From positions 20,788 to 84,787 of the forward strand of contig JAJYRQ010000013.1 of NCBI GenBank assembly GCA_021794015.1: a stretch of 64,000 bases of DNA, written 5' to 3'. The stretch is from Deltaproteobacteria bacterium. GTDB lineage: Bacteria > Desulfobacterota > Binatia > Binatales > Binataceae. Every line of letters starts with the position of its first letter. The stretch's first letter is position 1. Below, one piece after another: positions 52,194 to 61,077 of this stretch. The notes beneath the pieces were generated by a model that saw only the letters and a list, made by a program, of their open reading frames with translations, did not search any database and was not told where the DNA came from. Position numbers and translations under genes: made by a program.

Positions 52194-53004
52194 GCGCTGC
52201 AGATGAACCGAGAGCTGGGACTTGGCGCGGCGGCTTTCGGGCTGGCAGTGGTTGTTCGTGGCCGAGGGGCTTCCCTCGATCGTGCTGGGTGTAATCGTAC
52301 TTTTCTACCTGGACGACCAGCCGGAGCAGGCGCGCTGGCTCACCCCGCGCGAAAAGAATTGGCTGATTGAGCGCCTCAAAAAAGAGCGCGCTGAGAAAGA
52401 GGGCGGCAGCCGGCACACCCTGGGTCAGGCGCTGGCCAGCGGTCGAGTTTGGCTTTTCTCGCTACTCTATTTCACCATGGTAGTGGGAGCTTGCGCCATC
52501 AGCATATGGCTTCCTCAAATCGTCAAGGCGTTCGGAGGCCTAAGTAACCTCCAGGTCGGCTTTATATCGGCGATCCCGTTTCTTGCCGCCGCCGTTGCCA
52601 TGGTTCTGGTCGGCAGGTCATCCGACGCAAGAGGCGAGCGGCGCTGGCATGCAGCGGGGTCGGCGCTGGCGGGCACTGTGGGCTTGCTGCTGTCGGCATG
52701 GCTAAGCGCTCCGGATGCACGGCTGGCCGCCCTGACGCTGGCCTGCGCCGGCCTGTGGGCCATGTTCCCGCCGTTCTGGACGATGCCGGCGGTGTTTTTG
52801 AGCGGGACCGCGGCCGCCGCAGGCATCGCGGTCGTCAACTCCGTCGGCAACCTGGGCGGCTTTGTCGGGCCATACGTGATGGGCTTCGTGCGGCAGACGA
52901 CCGGCAGCTTCAGCGGAGGTCTGCTGGCGATGGCCGCGATGCTGCTTGCGGCGGGCCTGCTCCCGCTCTGGGCTGGCGCCCTGGCAAGACTAAAACAAAA
53001 CTAG
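52194..53004 (+). pseudogene. MFS transporter of the ACS (anion:cation symporter) family, internally deleted
   Basis: From TTG 52222 the frame reads LSGWQWLFVAEGLPSIVLGV, DQPEQARWLTPREKNWLIER and then six membrane segments to the normal end (FSGGLLAMAAMLLAAGLLPL). This is the C-terminal 60% of an ACS-type transporter of about 430 residues. Just upstream, in another frame, LQMNRELGLGAAAFG matches the loop after the first membrane helix of this family. So about 120 residues covering helices 2-5 are deleted and the reading frame is shifted. The protein could not transport. Family substrates include tartrate, phthalate and hydroxyphenylacetate. Confidence 0.8.
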
Positions 53005-53057
53005 AAGTAGTCTCAAAAATGGTGCGCCTGGCATCGACAGCATCAGCAAAGCTTCAC

Positions 53058-53085
53058 TTGACTATTAGCGTGCCTGTGCTAGGCT
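53058..53085 (+). promoter_or_regulatory. Candidate sigma70 promoter of the formamidase-family gene
   Basis: TTGACT (53058-53063) and TAGGCT (53080-53085) are 16 bases apart. The leader to the GTG at 53199 would be about 105 nt. The match is good, but a chance occurrence cannot be excluded. Confidence 0.4.
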
Positions 53086-53198
53086 ACGTGGTCGCGACCT
53101 TTTTGGACTGGCGAGAGCTCAACTGCGCGCAACTGCCCTGACGGCGGTACGGCGCGAAACCGGGGGTTGCTCCGGCAAGCGGGAGGAGGGCTGAGGCC

Positions 53199-54497
53199 GT
53201 GTGTTTCATTCATGCCGATAGCAGCGCGCTGTCGCGCCGCAATTTCATACAGAAGGTTTCGTTGGGTGCGGCTGGAGCCGTGGCGGTGGCCGGGCTAGCC
53301 AAGACCGTCGCGGCGGCTGAACAAGGAATCTCGTCGCCGGGCGTCGGCCGGCCTGACGTGGTTGTGGCAGGGCCGCCGGACGACGACCCGCCGCCACAGC
53401 CGTCGAAGACCTTGGACGGCTTTTCCAAGACGATGCACAATCGCTGGAACCGCGACCTGCCGGCGGTGGCCACGGTCAAGCAGGGACGCGCGGTTCAGTT
53501 TCTCTGCCGCGACGCGCTCGACATCGGCAGCGCGGCCCGTACGCTTACGCCGGAGGGCACACTAAAGCTGGACCTCGGCAACATTCACCCGCTGACGGGC
53601 CCGGTGCACGTGGAGGGCGCAAAACCAGGCGACATTCTCGAGGTCGAGGTCCTGGACGTGGCGCCCCTGGTTGATTTCGGCTACGTCGTCATCGGTCCGG
53701 CGCTGGGCCTGTTCGGCGGCCTGCGTCCGGAACCCCTGGCGCCCTTTACGCAGTTTACCGAGGCCTCCCAACTGAGCGATCCGGCTGCGGGCCGGGTGCC
53801 GAGCGCCATTCCGGCGGATCAGCCCTCGAACAGCGGCGCTCCCTTCGCGCAACTCTTTACTTTCGAAAAGGGTCAGCGCACCGGCTTCGCCTCTTTTGTG
53901 GGAAAGGATACGGGCAAAAAGGCCCGCATCCCGATTGCACCCTTCATGGGCGTCTACGGAGTGGCCCCGCTTAGACACGGGATGTACCGCACGGTACCGC
54001 CTAACGTAAACGGCGGCATGGGCGGCAACACGGACATCAGGCAGTTCACCAAGGGCGCACGAATCCAGTATCCGGTTTACGTCGAAGGAGCGAAGTTTTC
54101 GGCCGGCGACGGCCACTTGGCCCAGGGCGACGGCGAGGTCTGCGTTACCGCGATCGAAACCTTGATGGCCGTGACAGTCAGCTTTCGAGTCATCAAGCGT
54201 CAAATTATCGAGTCGCCGCGCGCCATCGTGCCGGCTGCCGATCCCGCGCAACTGGCGTTGACGCCCGAGATGCGCGCCAAGGGCTTTTACCATACCACCG
54301 GCGTGGGACCCGATCTGATGGAGAACACCAAACGCGCCGTGCGCGACATGATCGAGTGGCTGGCGACCGACCAGGGGTTGAGCCTGCACGAGGCCTATGC
54401 GATCTGCAGCGTTGCGGGCGACCTTAAGATAAGCGAGGTCGTGGACATCCCCAACTGGATCGTTTCGATGACGCTACCGCGGGGCATTTTCGCCTGA
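53199..54497 (+). CDS. Acetamidase/formamidase family protein with Tat-like signal
   Basis: 432 residues from a GTG with GGAGGAGGG eight bases upstream. The N-terminus has SRRNFIQKVSLGAAGAVAVA, a twin-arginine-type signal with cleavage near TVAAAE, then a Pro/Asp-rich linker (PPDDDPPPQPS). The FmdA/AmdA fold follows: DLGNIHPLTGPVHVEGAKPG, DILEVEVLDVAP, APFMGVYGVAPL, GNTDIRQFTKGARIQYPVYV and GDGHLAQGDGEVCVTAIET. Family enzymes hydrolyse formamide or acetamide to ammonia and the acid, usually in the cytoplasm, so export is unusual. It stands alone, downstream of the MFS relic. Confidence 0.85.
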   Translation: MCFIHADSSALSRRNFIQKVSLGAAGAVAVAGLAKTVAAAEQGISSPGVGRPDVVVAGPPDDDPPPQPSKTLDGFSKTMHNRWNRDLPAVATVKQGRAVQFLCRDALDIGSAARTLTPEGTLKLDLGNIHPLTGPVHVEGAKPGDILEVEVLDVAPLVDFGYVVIGPALGLFGGLRPEPLAPFTQFTEASQLSDPAAGRVPSAIPADQPSNSGAPFAQLFTFEKGQRTGFASFVGKDTGKKARIPIAPFMGVYGVAPLRHGMYRTVPPNVNGGMGGNTDIRQFTKGARIQYPVYVEGAKFSAGDGHLAQGDGEVCVTAIETLMAVTVSFRVIKRQIIESPRAIVPAADPAQLALTPEMRAKGFYHTTGVGPDLMENTKRAVRDMIEWLATDQGLSLHEAYAICSVAGDLKISEVVDIPNWIVSMTLPRGIFA

Positions 54498-54713
54498 CCA
54501 CGCCAAGCTCGCCGGCGCCTTAGGCCATGGGGTGCAGCCGTTCTCTGGCGTCCACGGCTCGCCGACATGATCGGCTCTTCCCGGTGCCGGGACGGAGTTC
54601 GCCGCCGGCGGCCAAGTAAGGCGCCCCCGCGCGAGCAGAGGACTCCCCCCGGACCGGCGGCGAGCGCTGGCCGAAACCCTGCCCGCGCTCTGAGGAATCG
54701 TGAGTCCCACCGG

Positions 54714-56156
54714 CTAGGGCTTCGCGGCCAGCCCTGCCAGCCGGTAGGCGTACTCGGCCGCCGAACGGTAGTCGTACTCCCGGTAGGTCTGCAGCTTCTC
54801 TGCCTCGAGGCCGCCCTCGGCGTGCACGTTGAGCACCTCCTGGTAGCCGCCGAAATCGGAGGCAGTCAGGTCGGCGATAAGGTAGAGCAGGCGAAGCCGT
54901 TTTTCGGCGTCGAAGCCCGGCGCCCCGCCCAGGTATTTTCTGACATACTCGGCCGTCGCCTCGCTCTGCAGGTCTTCGGCTCCAGGCGCGGTCGCCAGCA
55001 GTCCGCCGGCCAGGTCCTGAACGATTTGCACCGCGGCGTGGTAATTATGGGCGAATTGGTACTTGGCCACGTTGGTAAGGAGCGTGTTCGGCACTGCCAG
55101 CCCCTCCTCGACGGTACAGCTTTCGGCCGCCCGCTCGATAAGGCCGCGCACCGTCGTATGGTAGACCGCAAGCTGGGTCAGCTTGTCGCGTACATGGGCG
55201 GCGCGCAGGATGCCGTTGGCCTCGGCCGCGGCGTAGCCGGCGCCGGCCAAAAGCTCCAGCAGCGGCAGCTTGTAGGAAACCGCGGTGAACCGATGGTAGC
55301 GGACAAAGTCGAGCGCCAGAGGGCCGGCAAATTCCGCCTCGCCCTGCATGAAGATTCGCTCCCGGGGCACGAAAACGTCGTCGAAGACCGTAAGCGTTTC
55401 CATCATCTTGTGGCGAGCGCTTATCGGATGCTCCACCGGGTCCTTGGGCGCGCAGCCAAACGGACTGGCAATCAGCTTGAGCCCCGGGCTGTCCACCGGC
55501 AGCGCGAAGGCAACCGCATAGGCGCCGTCCTCGGCCCGCATCGCGCGGGTCGGCAGCACGATCAACTCGTTGGCGTTGGTCGCCACCGAGGTATGAACCT
55601 TGGCGCCGCGCACCACGATGCCGTCGGAGCGCTCGGCCACGATCCGCAGGTAGTAGTCGGGATGCTCCTGCTGGGAGGGACCGAGCGCCCGGTTGCCCTT
55701 AACGTCGGTCTGTGCCACGGCCAGCGCAAGGTCGTTGGAGCGGCAGAACTGGTAGTAGGCGCCGATCCTCTCCTGGTACTCGGGCTTGCCGGCGCGGGCC
55801 AGCCGCGCAGCCGAAAGGTGCAGCGCGAAGAGCGCATCCGTGCCGATCTCCTTGATCAGCACGACCAGCACGGCGCCCTCGCGCGTGGCGCTGGCAATCA
55901 GCCGGCTGCGGTCGAGCAAATCGACGCTGTTTCGCGGCAGCCGGTAGTAGCGGCTGTACAACTGGCCCGCCTCGCTGACCACCGCCAGCTCGCGGTAGCG
56001 CGGCTCCTCGGCCATCCGGTAGTCGAGCGCGGCGTGCTCGACGGCCAGGCCGATCACCGGATGGGCGGTAACGTCGGGCACCCGCTCGCCGCGGAAAAAG
56101 ACCGCGCGGCCGTCGCGCAGCGACTGCTTGTACTGTTCGGCGCTCCTGAGTCCCAT
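54714..56156 (-). CDS. HpaB/AbfD-family flavoprotein
   Basis: 480 residues from ATG 56156 with GAGGAG ten bases upstream. The N-terminus is GLRSAEQYKQSLRDGRAVFF. AVAQTDVKGNRALGPSQQEH, GIVVRGAKVHTSVATNANEL and IVLPTRAMRAEDGAYAVAF, and VFDDVFVPRERIFM are shared by 4-hydroxyphenylacetate 3-monooxygenases and 4-hydroxybutyryl-CoA dehydratases. The dehydratases bind a 4Fe-4S cluster through three Cys and one His. Here His288 is present in FVRYHRF, but the residue seven positions on is Tyr295 and the N-terminal Cys pair is missing. A cluster-free monooxygenase-type role is therefore more likely. No reductase partner (HpaC) is next to it. Confidence 0.82.
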   Translation of the reverse strand: MGLRSAEQYKQSLRDGRAVFFRGERVPDVTAHPVIGLAVEHAALDYRMAEEPRYRELAVVSEAGQLYSRYYRLPRNSVDLLDRSRLIASATREGAVLVVLIKEIGTDALFALHLSAARLARAGKPEYQERIGAYYQFCRSNDLALAVAQTDVKGNRALGPSQQEHPDYYLRIVAERSDGIVVRGAKVHTSVATNANELIVLPTRAMRAEDGAYAVAFALPVDSPGLKLIASPFGCAPKDPVEHPISARHKMMETLTVFDDVFVPRERIFMQGEAEFAGPLALDFVRYHRFTAVSYKLPLLELLAGAGYAAAEANGILRAAHVRDKLTQLAVYHTTVRGLIERAAESCTVEEGLAVPNTLLTNVAKYQFAHNYHAAVQIVQDLAGGLLATAPGAEDLQSEATAEYVRKYLGGAPGFDAEKRLRLLYLIADLTASDFGGYQEVLNVHAEGGLEAEKLQTYREYDYRSAAEYAYRLAGLAAKP

Positions 56157-56432
56157 GCTGGAAATCTCCTCGTTGGCAGCCGTGCGACGCCCCGCGCCGA
56201 AGAGCGACGGTCCGGAACGACGCGCGCAAGCCCAGCTTAGATGAACTGAAAGCTGTTGCAAGCCTGCGACGGCCAAAAGCATGGCGGTAACCGTTGCGCC
56301 GGCGGCTTGTTTGCTCTTGCTTGGTCTGCGCCGGGCGCGGCGCCCGGCGCGAGGCTTGCCATCGCCTGAGCGCCCGTCACGGCTCACCGGCTTTTTCGCG
56401 CGCGCCGCTTTGCCGTATGATTGGAAGCTGCG

Positions 56433-57968
56433 ATGGGACCGCAAGCTGCGCAGTCGTCAGCCCACACCCCGGCAGCGCAGTCCGAGCTTACCGGCCTGCA
56501 AACGCGCCGCGTGCTGGTTGCCGGCGAGGTGATCCTCGACCGCTACCTGTGGGGCGAGGTCGAGCGCATCTCGCCCGAGGCGCCGGTGCCGGTGGTCCGC
56601 GTTACCCGGCGGGAAAACCGGCCGGGCAACAGCAGCTTTGTCATGGCAAACCTGCGGGCGCTCGGCGCCCGCCCGGTGGGACTTAGCCTGGTGGGAGCGG
56701 ACCAACATGGAACGCAGCTCAAGCAGGCGCTGGCCCGGCTCGGGGTTGAGACCCGCTCCATCCTGAGCGACCGAGAGCGCCCGACCATCGTAAAGCTCAG
56801 AATTCTCGGCTCGGTGCAGTCGTCCACGCGCGCCACCCAGCAGCTTTTGCGGGTGGACGAGGAAGAGCTTTCGCCGGTGAGCGAGCGCTCCGAGCGCAGG
56901 CTTATCGCCCGGGCCGAAGTCGAACTGCAGCGCTGCCACGGCGTGCTGGTCTCGGACCTGAACAAGGGGCTGCTCACGCCGGCACTCCTGCGCGCACTCA
57001 TCGACGGCGCGCGACAGCGCTCGATGGCGGTAATCATCGATCCGCGGCTGGACAACGACTATTCGGTCTACCGGGGCGCAACCGCCCTTACGCCCAACCG
57101 CTACGAGGCCGAGACGGTCACCGGGCTTAGGCTTTCCAACCCGGCCGCATGGCGCAAGGCCGCCCGGATGCTGGCCGAGAAGCTGGATTTGGCGGCCTGC
57201 CTGATAACGCTCGACCGCGACGGGATGTATCTGTCGGTGCGCGGCGGCGAAGAATTGCACATCCCGACCACGCCGCGCGAAGTTTACGACGTGACCGGCG
57301 CCGGCGACGTTGTGTTGAGCGTGTTCGGCCTTTTCACCATCGCCGGCCACGGGTTCGCGCGGGCCGCCGAGTTGGCCAATCTTGCCGCCGGGCTGGAGGT
57401 AACCCATCTGGGCGCCCAGGTGATATCACAGAGCGATCTGGCGCGCGCTCTGGCCGCCGGCGGCGACAAGCACGAGCACAAAATTGTCCCGGCCGCCGCG
57501 ATCGGCCGGCTGCTCGCCGCCGAGCGGCGCAAGGGACGCAAGGTGTCCTTTACCAACGGATGCTTCGACCTGCTTCATGCGGGCCATCTGGCGCTGCTGA
57601 GTTTCGCCCGCGCGCAGGGCGACCTGCTGGTGGTCGGACTCAACAGCGACAAGAGCGTAAGGCAACTCAAAGGCGACGGGCGTCCGGTCTACCCCGCCGG
57701 CGAACGGGCCCGGCTATTGGCCGCGCTCGAGGCCGTGAGCTACGTGGTCGTCTTCAACGAAGCCCGCGCCGAGAAGATCGTGCGCCGGGTAAGGCCGGAC
57801 GTCCTGGTCAAGGGCGAGGACTGGCGCGGCAAGAAGATCGACGGCGGCGCCTTCGTCGAATCCTACGGAGGCAGGGTGATGCTGGCGCCGCTCTTGCCCG
57901 GCCACGCCACCACGCTCACCATCGATCGCTTGCGCGGGACAACCGACGCGGCAAAATCCCCGGCCTAG
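56433..57968 (+). CDS. hldE: Bifunctional heptose 7-phosphate kinase/heptose 1-phosphate adenylyltransferase
   Basis: 511 residues from ATG 56433, with GGAAG six bases upstream. Residues 1-330 are the PfkB-type kinase: VLVAGEVILDRYLWGEVERI, VIIDPRLDNDYSVYRGATAL, and YDVTGAGDVVLSVFGLFT with the catalytic GAGD. Residues about 360-511 are the nucleotidyltransferase: VSFTNGCFDLLHAGHLALLS with the H-x-G-H motif and VLVKGEDWRGKKIDGGAFVE. It makes ADP-heptose for the LPS core, which the GT9 protein at 1-451 could use. It converges on murJ with only 15 bp between stops. Confidence 0.92.
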   Translation: MGPQAAQSSAHTPAAQSELTGLQTRRVLVAGEVILDRYLWGEVERISPEAPVPVVRVTRRENRPGNSSFVMANLRALGARPVGLSLVGADQHGTQLKQALARLGVETRSILSDRERPTIVKLRILGSVQSSTRATQQLLRVDEEELSPVSERSERRLIARAEVELQRCHGVLVSDLNKGLLTPALLRALIDGARQRSMAVIIDPRLDNDYSVYRGATALTPNRYEAETVTGLRLSNPAAWRKAARMLAEKLDLAACLITLDRDGMYLSVRGGEELHIPTTPREVYDVTGAGDVVLSVFGLFTIAGHGFARAAELANLAAGLEVTHLGAQVISQSDLARALAAGGDKHEHKIVPAAAIGRLLAAERRKGRKVSFTNGCFDLLHAGHLALLSFARAQGDLLVVGLNSDKSVRQLKGDGRPVYPAGERARLLAALEAVSYVVVFNEARAEKIVRRVRPDVLVKGEDWRGKKIDGGAFVESYGGRVMLAPLLPGHATTLTIDRLRGTTDAAKSPA

Positions 57969-57983
57969 GCCGCCTCGCCGGGC

Positions 57984-59693
57984 TTAAGCGCGCCGACCCA
58001 GCCGCCCGACCGCCAAGCGCCACAGCGCCGACGCCTCCGCGACCCCTCGCAAACGGGCCAGCACCAGATATCCTGCGGCAAAAATCGCGATGACAAAAAA
58101 CCCTTTAAGCCGCGGCCCGAGCGGCCCGAGCGCCAGCTTGGCCGCCAGCGCGCACAGCCCCGCAATCAGCGCCAGAAGCCAAAGCTTCACTACGTAGCGC
58201 CGCTCAAGGCCGATGGCGCCCAAGCGGCGCGAAAGTGCCCGGCGCAGCAGAGCAAACTCCACCCAGGCGGCAACGCCCGCCGACGAAGTCAGCCCCACCG
58301 CGCCCCAGCGCCGGTCCATCCCGACTAGCCCCGGCAACACCAGGGCCGCAACGTAGCCCAGGCCCAGCGTCAGCGCGAAACGCAGCAGCGCGAAACGAAA
58401 CGGCGTCACCGTGTCGTTCAGCCCGTAAAAGGCCGAGTTGTAGAGCCGGCTCTCGGTCGAGGCGAGCAGCCCCAGCGAAGAGCCCGCCAGCACCAGCCAT
58501 ACATAGACTACGTCGGCATGGGTGAAAACTCCCGACTGGAAGAGCCCCGCCACCAGCGCGTCGCCCAGCATCACAAAGGCGCAGGCCGACGGCACGACCA
58601 GAAACGCTATCTGCCGAAGCCCGCTCTCCAGCCGGCTGCGAAGCCCGGCCGGCACGGGACCGCTCTCTTGCAGCAGGCGCGAGAGCGAGGGCAGCTCGGC
58701 CGCAGCCACCGCCATGCCGAAAAGACTCACCGGCAGCATGTAAAGCGTGCGGGCGTAGCCCAGCGCCGCAACCGCTCCGGTCGGAAGCAGGCTGGCCAGA
58801 ATCGTATCGACATAGCTGCTTATCTGGGCCGCGCCCCGCCCGGCTACCACCGGCCCGAGGTTGCGCAGCACGGCGGCAAGCGGATCGGCGCCGCGCTCGC
58901 CAGGCTTCGGCGCCCGCTCTGAGTTGCCTTGCCCCTGAGGCGCGCCGCCACGGTCTTCGGCCGAGACCGGCCGGCCGATAAGCCCGAGCGTTTGCGGGAG
59001 TTGAACCAAGAGCTGCAGCACGGCGCCCACCACCGCGCCCCAGGCCACCTTGACCGCAAGACCGGCGTAATCTTCACGCGGCCCGTAAAAGGCCAGCGCC
59101 ACGACGATTGCGGCGTTCCAGGCAACCGGCGCCGCGTAGGAGGAAAAAAAGCGCTGATGACTGTTGAGCACGCCCAGGCAAAACGCCGACAGCACCAGAA
59201 AACCCATCGACGGGAAAAGCACCTGCGCAATCACCACCGCCAGCGAGCGCCGCTCCCCCCTAAAGCCCGGCGCCACGACCTCGAGCAGGTAGGGGGCGGC
59301 GAAAATCCCCGCCGCCACCAAAGCGACCAGCACCACCGCAACCAGCCCCGCAACCCGAAGCGCAAGCCGGCGCGCCTGCGCGCTAGAGCCCTGCGAAAGA
59401 AGCCGGCTGTAAACCGGGATGAACGAGGCCGACAGCGCCCCCTCGCCGAGCAGGTTCTGGAGAATGTTCGGCGCTCGGAAGGCCGCCCGATAGGCGTCGG
59501 CCGCCGCCGAGTCGCCCAGGTAGTGGGCAAAAAAGCTCTCTCGAACCAGGCCGGCGATTCGGCTTAACAGGATGCCGGCCGCCACCACGTGGGCCCGATT
59601 GGCAGCGCCGAGCCGTTCAGCGCCGACGTCCGGCTTGGCTTGCACAGGCCGTGGTTGCCGATCGCTTGGACCTTGCGTCACGAGCCCTTTCAC
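57984..59693 (-). CDS. murJ: Lipid II flippase MurJ (MviN family)
   Basis: 569 residues with about 14 membrane segments, somewhat longer than the usual 510-520 because of a charged insert around residues 235-265 (Gly/Glu/Arg-rich). SRIAGLVRESFFAHYLGDSA, AYRAAFRAPNILQNLLGEGA and LSASFIPVYSRLL are the MviN signatures. YARTLYMLPVSLFGMAVAAA and LYNSAFYGLNDTVTPFRFAL follow in the second half. It moves lipid II across the inner membrane for peptidoglycan synthesis. A GTG start at 59693 is used; it may begin slightly later. It is convergent with hldE. Confidence 0.93.
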   Translation of the reverse strand: MKGLVTQGPSDRQPRPVQAKPDVGAERLGAANRAHVVAAGILLSRIAGLVRESFFAHYLGDSAAADAYRAAFRAPNILQNLLGEGALSASFIPVYSRLLSQGSSAQARRLALRVAGLVAVVLVALVAAGIFAAPYLLEVVAPGFRGERRSLAVVIAQVLFPSMGFLVLSAFCLGVLNSHQRFFSSYAAPVAWNAAIVVALAFYGPREDYAGLAVKVAWGAVVGAVLQLLVQLPQTLGLIGRPVSAEDRGGAPQGQGNSERAPKPGERGADPLAAVLRNLGPVVAGRGAAQISSYVDTILASLLPTGAVAALGYARTLYMLPVSLFGMAVAAAELPSLSRLLQESGPVPAGLRSRLESGLRQIAFLVVPSACAFVMLGDALVAGLFQSGVFTHADVVYVWLVLAGSSLGLLASTESRLYNSAFYGLNDTVTPFRFALLRFALTLGLGYVAALVLPGLVGMDRRWGAVGLTSSAGVAAWVEFALLRRALSRRLGAIGLERRYVVKLWLLALIAGLCALAAKLALGPLGPRLKGFFVIAIFAAGYLVLARLRGVAEASALWRLAVGRLGRRA

Positions 59694-60012
59694 CAGCTTT
59701 GCAGCGCCTTAGCGCGGTTGTTAACGATAGCCGCCCCGGGCGCCGCAATAAACGGGTTGGCGCCTGCGGCTTGCTGCAAAGGCTCGGCGCCAGCGGCTGC
59801 GCGAAGTCAAACGCCAACACAACCATCCAACTTGACCGCCTGCTCAAAGAATGCAACCTCAAGCGCTGGAGGCGCGCGAGGGCGTGACCGACGGTCGAGC
59901 TTGACGGCGCCCCGCGCCGCGCGTTAGGAATGCCAAGGGCCGGCGCCGCGGCCCTAGAGTTCGCCGGCGGCCGTCGGCGCGCGCAGCACCGCCGCAATTC
60001 CAAGGAGAAGCC
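59694..60012. other. 319-bp intergenic region between murJ and cobT
   Basis: It should hold divergent promoters for murJ and the cobTS pair. I looked for a cobalamin riboswitch (B12 box) and saw none. Short GC-rich inverted repeats occur around 59740-59810, without other recognisable content. Confidence 0.4.
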
Positions 60013-61077
60013 ATGACGCTTTTAGACGATACCCTGGCACGCATCACGCCTCCCGACACGGGCGCGGCCCGGGCGGCGGAAAGCCGACTCAATTCGCTCA
60101 CCAAGCCGGCGGGAAGCCTCGGCTACCTCGAGGAGATCGCGCGCCGCTACGCGGCCCTGCGCCACGATCCGACGGCACGGCGCGGGCGCGGCGCGGTGGC
60201 CGTCTTCGTTGCCGACCACGGGGTGGCCGCGCGCGGCGTCAGCGCCTACCCCAAGGACGTGACGGTCCAGATGCTGCGCAATATCGGCGCCGGCGGCGCG
60301 GCGATAAGCGTGCTCGCCCGCCGCTTCGATTACCTGATGCGCGTGGTCGACGTCGGGGTGGAAGAGGACACCAGCGCCGCGCCTTTCAACAACGTTGTCT
60401 ACCGCCGCGTCGGCCCCGGAACGCGGGACTTCCTGGACGCTGCCGCGATGTCGGCTGAACAGGCGCAACGGGCGGTCGAGGTCGGTATCGACGTTGCGCG
60501 TGAGCTGGCCGGCGCCGGCGCTACGATGCTTGGCCTGGGAGAGATGGGAATCGCCAACAGCACCTCTGCCGCGGCCCTGCTCGCAACGCTCACCGGCCTT
60601 GCGCCGTCGAGGCTTGCCGGGCGCGGCACCGGGCTCGACGAACCGGGCTTTCGGCGCAAGGTCGAGGTTATCGAGCGGGGGCTCGGCTTGCACCGGGCAA
60701 GCCTTGCCGGCCCGCTGGAGGCGCTCGCCGCAGTGGGTGGATTCGAAATCGCCGCGATGGCGGGCGCTTGCCTGGGCGGCGCGGCCGAGCGGATGGCCGT
60801 GGTCGTCGACGGCTTCATTGCGACGGCCGGCGCGGCTGTGGCGCTCAAGCTCAAGCCGCAGCTTGACGGATACCTGTTCTTCGGCCATCGCTCGGCCGAG
60901 GGCGGCCATGCCCTGGCGCTGGAGGCCCTCAGAGCGCGCCCGCTGCTCGACCTTGGGATGCGGCTCGGCGAGGGAACGGGCGCCGTGCTGGCAATGGCGG
61001 TCATCGAGGCAGCTCTGGCGCTTTTCCACGAAATGGCAACCTTTGCCGGCGCCGGCGTCTCGGAGAAGCTTGCGTGA
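60013..61077 (+). CDS. cobT: Nicotinate-nucleotide--dimethylbenzimidazole phosphoribosyltransferase
   Basis: 354 residues, full length. KPAGSLGYLEEIARRYAALR, VFVADHGVAARGVSAYPKDV and TVQMLRNIGAGGAAISVLA are the N-terminal signatures. GLGEMGIANSTSAAALLATL and the C-terminal LLDLGMRLGEGTGAVLAM hold the catalytic glutamate. It attaches the lower-ligand base to ribose phosphate, giving alpha-ribazole 5'-phosphate for CobS. AGGAG lies at good spacing before the ATG. Its end overlaps the cobS start by 4 bp (GTGA). Confidence 0.95.
   Translation: MTLLDDTLARITPPDTGAARAAESRLNSLTKPAGSLGYLEEIARRYAALRHDPTARRGRGAVAVFVADHGVAARGVSAYPKDVTVQMLRNIGAGGAAISVLARRFDYLMRVVDVGVEEDTSAAPFNNVVYRRVGPGTRDFLDAAAMSAEQAQRAVEVGIDVARELAGAGATMLGLGEMGIANSTSAAALLATLTGLAPSRLAGRGTGLDEPGFRRKVEVIERGLGLHRASLAGPLEALAAVGGFEIAAMAGACLGGAAERMAVVVDGFIATAGAAVALKLKPQLDGYLFFGHRSAEGGHALALEALRARPLLDLGMRLGEGTGAVLAMAVIEAALALFHEMATFAGAGVSEKLA

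Noticed and set aside
54567..56240. Plus-strand 557-codon open frame opposite the HpaB-family gene
   Set aside because: Shadow frame of a gene with strong family motifs.
59694..60012. Possible cobalamin riboswitch ahead of cobT
   Set aside because: No B12-box sequence or matching conserved core was found by eye; the same search before cobU and in 61899-62446 was also negative.
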